A stretch of DNA of 64,000 nucleotides from assembly GCA_004556655.1 (NCBI GenBank), contig SFGF01000006.1, positions 1 to 64,000 on the forward strand, in the 5' to 3' direction. Shown piece by piece: positions 62,540 through 64,000 of this stretch. This DNA comes from Lachnospiraceae bacterium. Lineage in GTDB: Bacteria; Bacillota; Clostridia; Lachnospirales; Lachnospiraceae. A program made the position numbers and the translations under genes. Every line of letters starts with the position of its first letter. Positions within the stretch are counted from its first letter, which is position 1. Below the pieces are notes generated by a model that was not told where the DNA came from, searched no databases, and was given only the letters and a program-made list of their open reading frames with translations.

Positions 62540-62552
62540 AGATTACAGTTCA

Positions 62553-62608
62553 GCCTTGCCCGAACAGTTTCAGGTAACTACATCTGATTGCTGTTCGGGC
62601 CGGCTTTT
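62553..62608. terminator. Terminator after the small protein gene
   Basis: GCC-TT-GCCCGAACAG pairs with CTGTTCGGGC-C-GGC across a 23-nt loop, followed by TTTT on the plus strand. Closes the efflux operon. Confidence 0.85.
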
Positions 62609-62643
62609 ATATATCATTCACCGGTATATCTGATATACACGGA

Positions 62644-63600
62644 TCAATAAACTTTATTCTGAGAACTGTTTTGAAGATATCTTTTAATATTTTTCACTGT
62701 TTCTTCCACACATCTTTTACGGCTTTCGGTGGCTGCCCATGCGATATGTGGAGTAATCAGCAGTTTTCTGCTGTCCTGAATCTTCTGCAGCGGGTTATCC
62801 CGGGAAATCGGTTCCGTACTCAGCACATCCAGTCCGGCGCCCGCAATCATTCCCGTATTGAGTGCTTTGGCAAGATCAGTCTCATTTACGATTGGACCTC
62901 TTGCCAGATTCAAAAGTATAGCTGTCTTTTTCATTTTCTCAAATGCCGCACGGTTCATAAGATTATTTGTATGGACATTCAGCGGTGCATGAATGGACAA
63001 AATATCCGACTGCTCCAGAAGTGTTGAAAAATCCACTTGTTCATATGCTGTATCATACCTGTTCCCGGAAGCGGAACAGCAAATCACACGACACCCGAAT
63101 GCTTCCGCAATCTGAGCCACCTTTCTTCCGATTGCGCCCATTCCCAAAATTCCCCATGTCTTTCCTGACAGCTCAGTAAATTTTTCTCCATAATAGGAGA
63201 ACATTCCGCAGTCCGCATATTCTCCCGACTTAACAAACTCATCATAAAATCTAAGCTTCTCGAGCAAATAAAACAGCAAGGCGAATGTGTGCTGTGCTAC
63301 TGCCTCCGTAGAATATCCAGCCACATTGTATGCCGCTATTTTTCTTTTTTTCAGATACTCTCCATCCAGATTATTGACACCGGTGGCGGTTACACATACC
63401 AGTTCCACTGAAGCTGCAGTCTTCAGCGTTTCTTCACACACCGGAAGTTTATTTACTATGATCACCTGGGCATCCTGAATTCTCTCTGCCATCTGCTCTT
63501 TGCTCGTCTGAGGATAAACCTCTACTTTTCCAAATTGTTCAAAGGCGGCAAAAGAGATATCGTCACCCAGACTTTTTGCTTCTAAAATAGCTATTTTCAT
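62644..63600 (-). CDS. D-2-hydroxyacid dehydrogenase
   Basis: 318 residues. NAD-binding loop GILGMGAIGRKVA (about 149-161), catalytic Arg in LNLARGPIVNE, Glu in DVLSTEPIS and His in TPHIAWAATESR. This is the glycerate/lactate/phosphoglycerate dehydrogenase superfamily; the length and the EPISRDNPL segment fit glycerate (hydroxypyruvate) dehydrogenases best. It stands alone on the minus strand beside a partial membrane protein gene. Confidence 0.88.
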   Translation of the reverse strand: MKIAILEAKSLGDDISFAAFEQFGKVEVYPQTSKEQMAERIQDAQVIIVNKLPVCEETLKTAASVELVCVTATGVNNLDGEYLKKRKIAAYNVAGYSTEAVAQHTFALLFYLLEKLRFYDEFVKSGEYADCGMFSYYGEKFTELSGKTWGILGMGAIGRKVAQIAEAFGCRVICCSASGNRYDTAYEQVDFSTLLEQSDILSIHAPLNVHTNNLMNRAAFEKMKKTAILLNLARGPIVNETDLAKALNTGMIAGAGLDVLSTEPISRDNPLQKIQDSRKLLITPHIAWAATESRKRCVEETVKNIKRYLQNSSQNKVY

Positions 63601-63650
63601 ATTCCATTTCCCTTATCTTATGGTTGCTTTTATCATTTTTTAAGATTTTC

Positions 63651-64000
63651 TCACGTCAGATATTCCCTTATTACCTCCCGCATAATATGGTCTTCTTCCG
63701 GCGTCAGCATATGAGAAAACTTTGTCCCACTGGCAGCGGTCTGCTGAATTCCTTCCGTAACACGGTTAATCAGTTCTTCCCTCGTCTCTTCCCTGATCTT
63801 ATCCATCTGAATATCCTGTGTCGGTACCCGGGAAGTATTTTCCATATAGTCCATGAGCCCGTCCAGAATAATATCCTCTTTACTGATAAATCCCATAAAT
63901 TGCTTCATCAGAAGCAGCAGTGCAAATATTCCTGCTCCTACCAAAACGTATTGATACCGCATCAGTTCCGCTTCTTCATAGCGATATGTTCCATAAACAG
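63651..64000 (-). CDS. Membrane protein of unknown function (partial, open at window edge)
   Basis: At least 116 residues; the frame has no stop before the right edge. The ATG at 63962 gives 103 residues, but no ribosome binding site precedes it, and the frame upstream reads VYGTYRYEEAEL, coherent with coding, so the true start probably lies beyond 64000. One membrane helix (YQYVLVGAGIFALLLLMKQF) is followed by a charged region with no known domain (GLMDYMENTSRVPTQDIQMD). Confidence 0.65.
   Translation of the reverse strand, partial: VYGTYRYEEAELMRYQYVLVGAGIFALLLLMKQFMGFISKEDIILDGLMDYMENTSRVPTQDIQMDKIREETREELINRVTEGIQQTAASGTKFSHMLTPEEDHIMREVIREYLT

Overview
The window looks like a chromosomal segment of a gut Lachnospiraceae-type Firmicute (Blautia/Ruminococcus-like). 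Reasons are moderate-to-low GC with AT-rich spacers, strong AGGAGG-type ribosome binding sites, a GlgC/GlgD pair, SpoVG, a YtvI-like protein, a DnaD/DnaI-type primosome pair and an F-type ATP synthase operon with clostridial features. No rRNA, prophage, IS element, CRISPR array or restriction system was found. Assignment below family level is not supported.

Layout: 1-88 holds the start of an Rpn/PD-(D/E)XK nuclease-transposase whose Shine-Dalgarno sequence lies inside a long 5'UTR hairpin (94-200). 316-6856 carries an alpha/beta hydrolase and a two-gene export cassette (MMPL/RND transporter plus a secreted heptad-repeat protein), divergent from a TetR regulator, with four 13-bp palindromic operators between them. 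6917-8734 is an ECF sigma factor / DUF4367-type anti-sigma / secreted protein operon. 8735-9968 is a gene-poor stretch with tRNA-Pro(CGG), an interspersed repeat and a gene remnant. 9969-15639 has a 3D-domain cell-wall protein, an RsmF-type rRNA methyltransferase, and glgC-glgD-spoVG. 15902-20992 has murC and then, behind a dense DnaA-box cluster, dnaD-dnaI-prs. 21131-25975 is an asnS-yhaO-yhaN-nfo repair operon. 26026-28505 is a second sigma factor with a membrane-anchored beta-propeller protein. 28859-33634 is a methyltransferase / large surface protein / M29 aminopeptidase operon. 33933-35514 has small enzymes. 35577-42929 is the complete ATP synthase operon (atpZ-I-B-E-F-H-A-G-D-C). 43264-46382 has a lipoprotein binding protein, an AI-2E/YtvI protein and a pseudouridine synthase. 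46383-47713 is a 1.3-kb very AT-rich region with a consensus promoter but no convincing ORF. 47714-51116 has an aconitase and a CdaR/PucR-type regulator. 51269-52372 is an orphan MsmK/UgpC ATPase. 52727-52982 carries a perfect 67-bp direct repeat. 53015-57013 has a YesL protein and a two-component system. 57296-62539 is a TetR-controlled MFS plus FtsX-ABC export operon with a small protein. 62644-64000 has a 2-hydroxyacid dehydrogenase and a membrane protein cut by the window edge.

Most genes are ordinary housekeeping genes. The less ordinary signals are in the DNA between genes and in control: the SD-sequestering hairpin before rpn; the DnaA-box array before the helicase-loader operon; two large stem-loop elements that share a conserved core but have unrelated perfect arms; other long perfect inverted repeats; the A-rich candidate long RNA; and a c-subunit with the two-carboxylate signature known from sodium-driven rotors. 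Start codons were re-chosen where a ribosome binding site clearly favoured an internal start.
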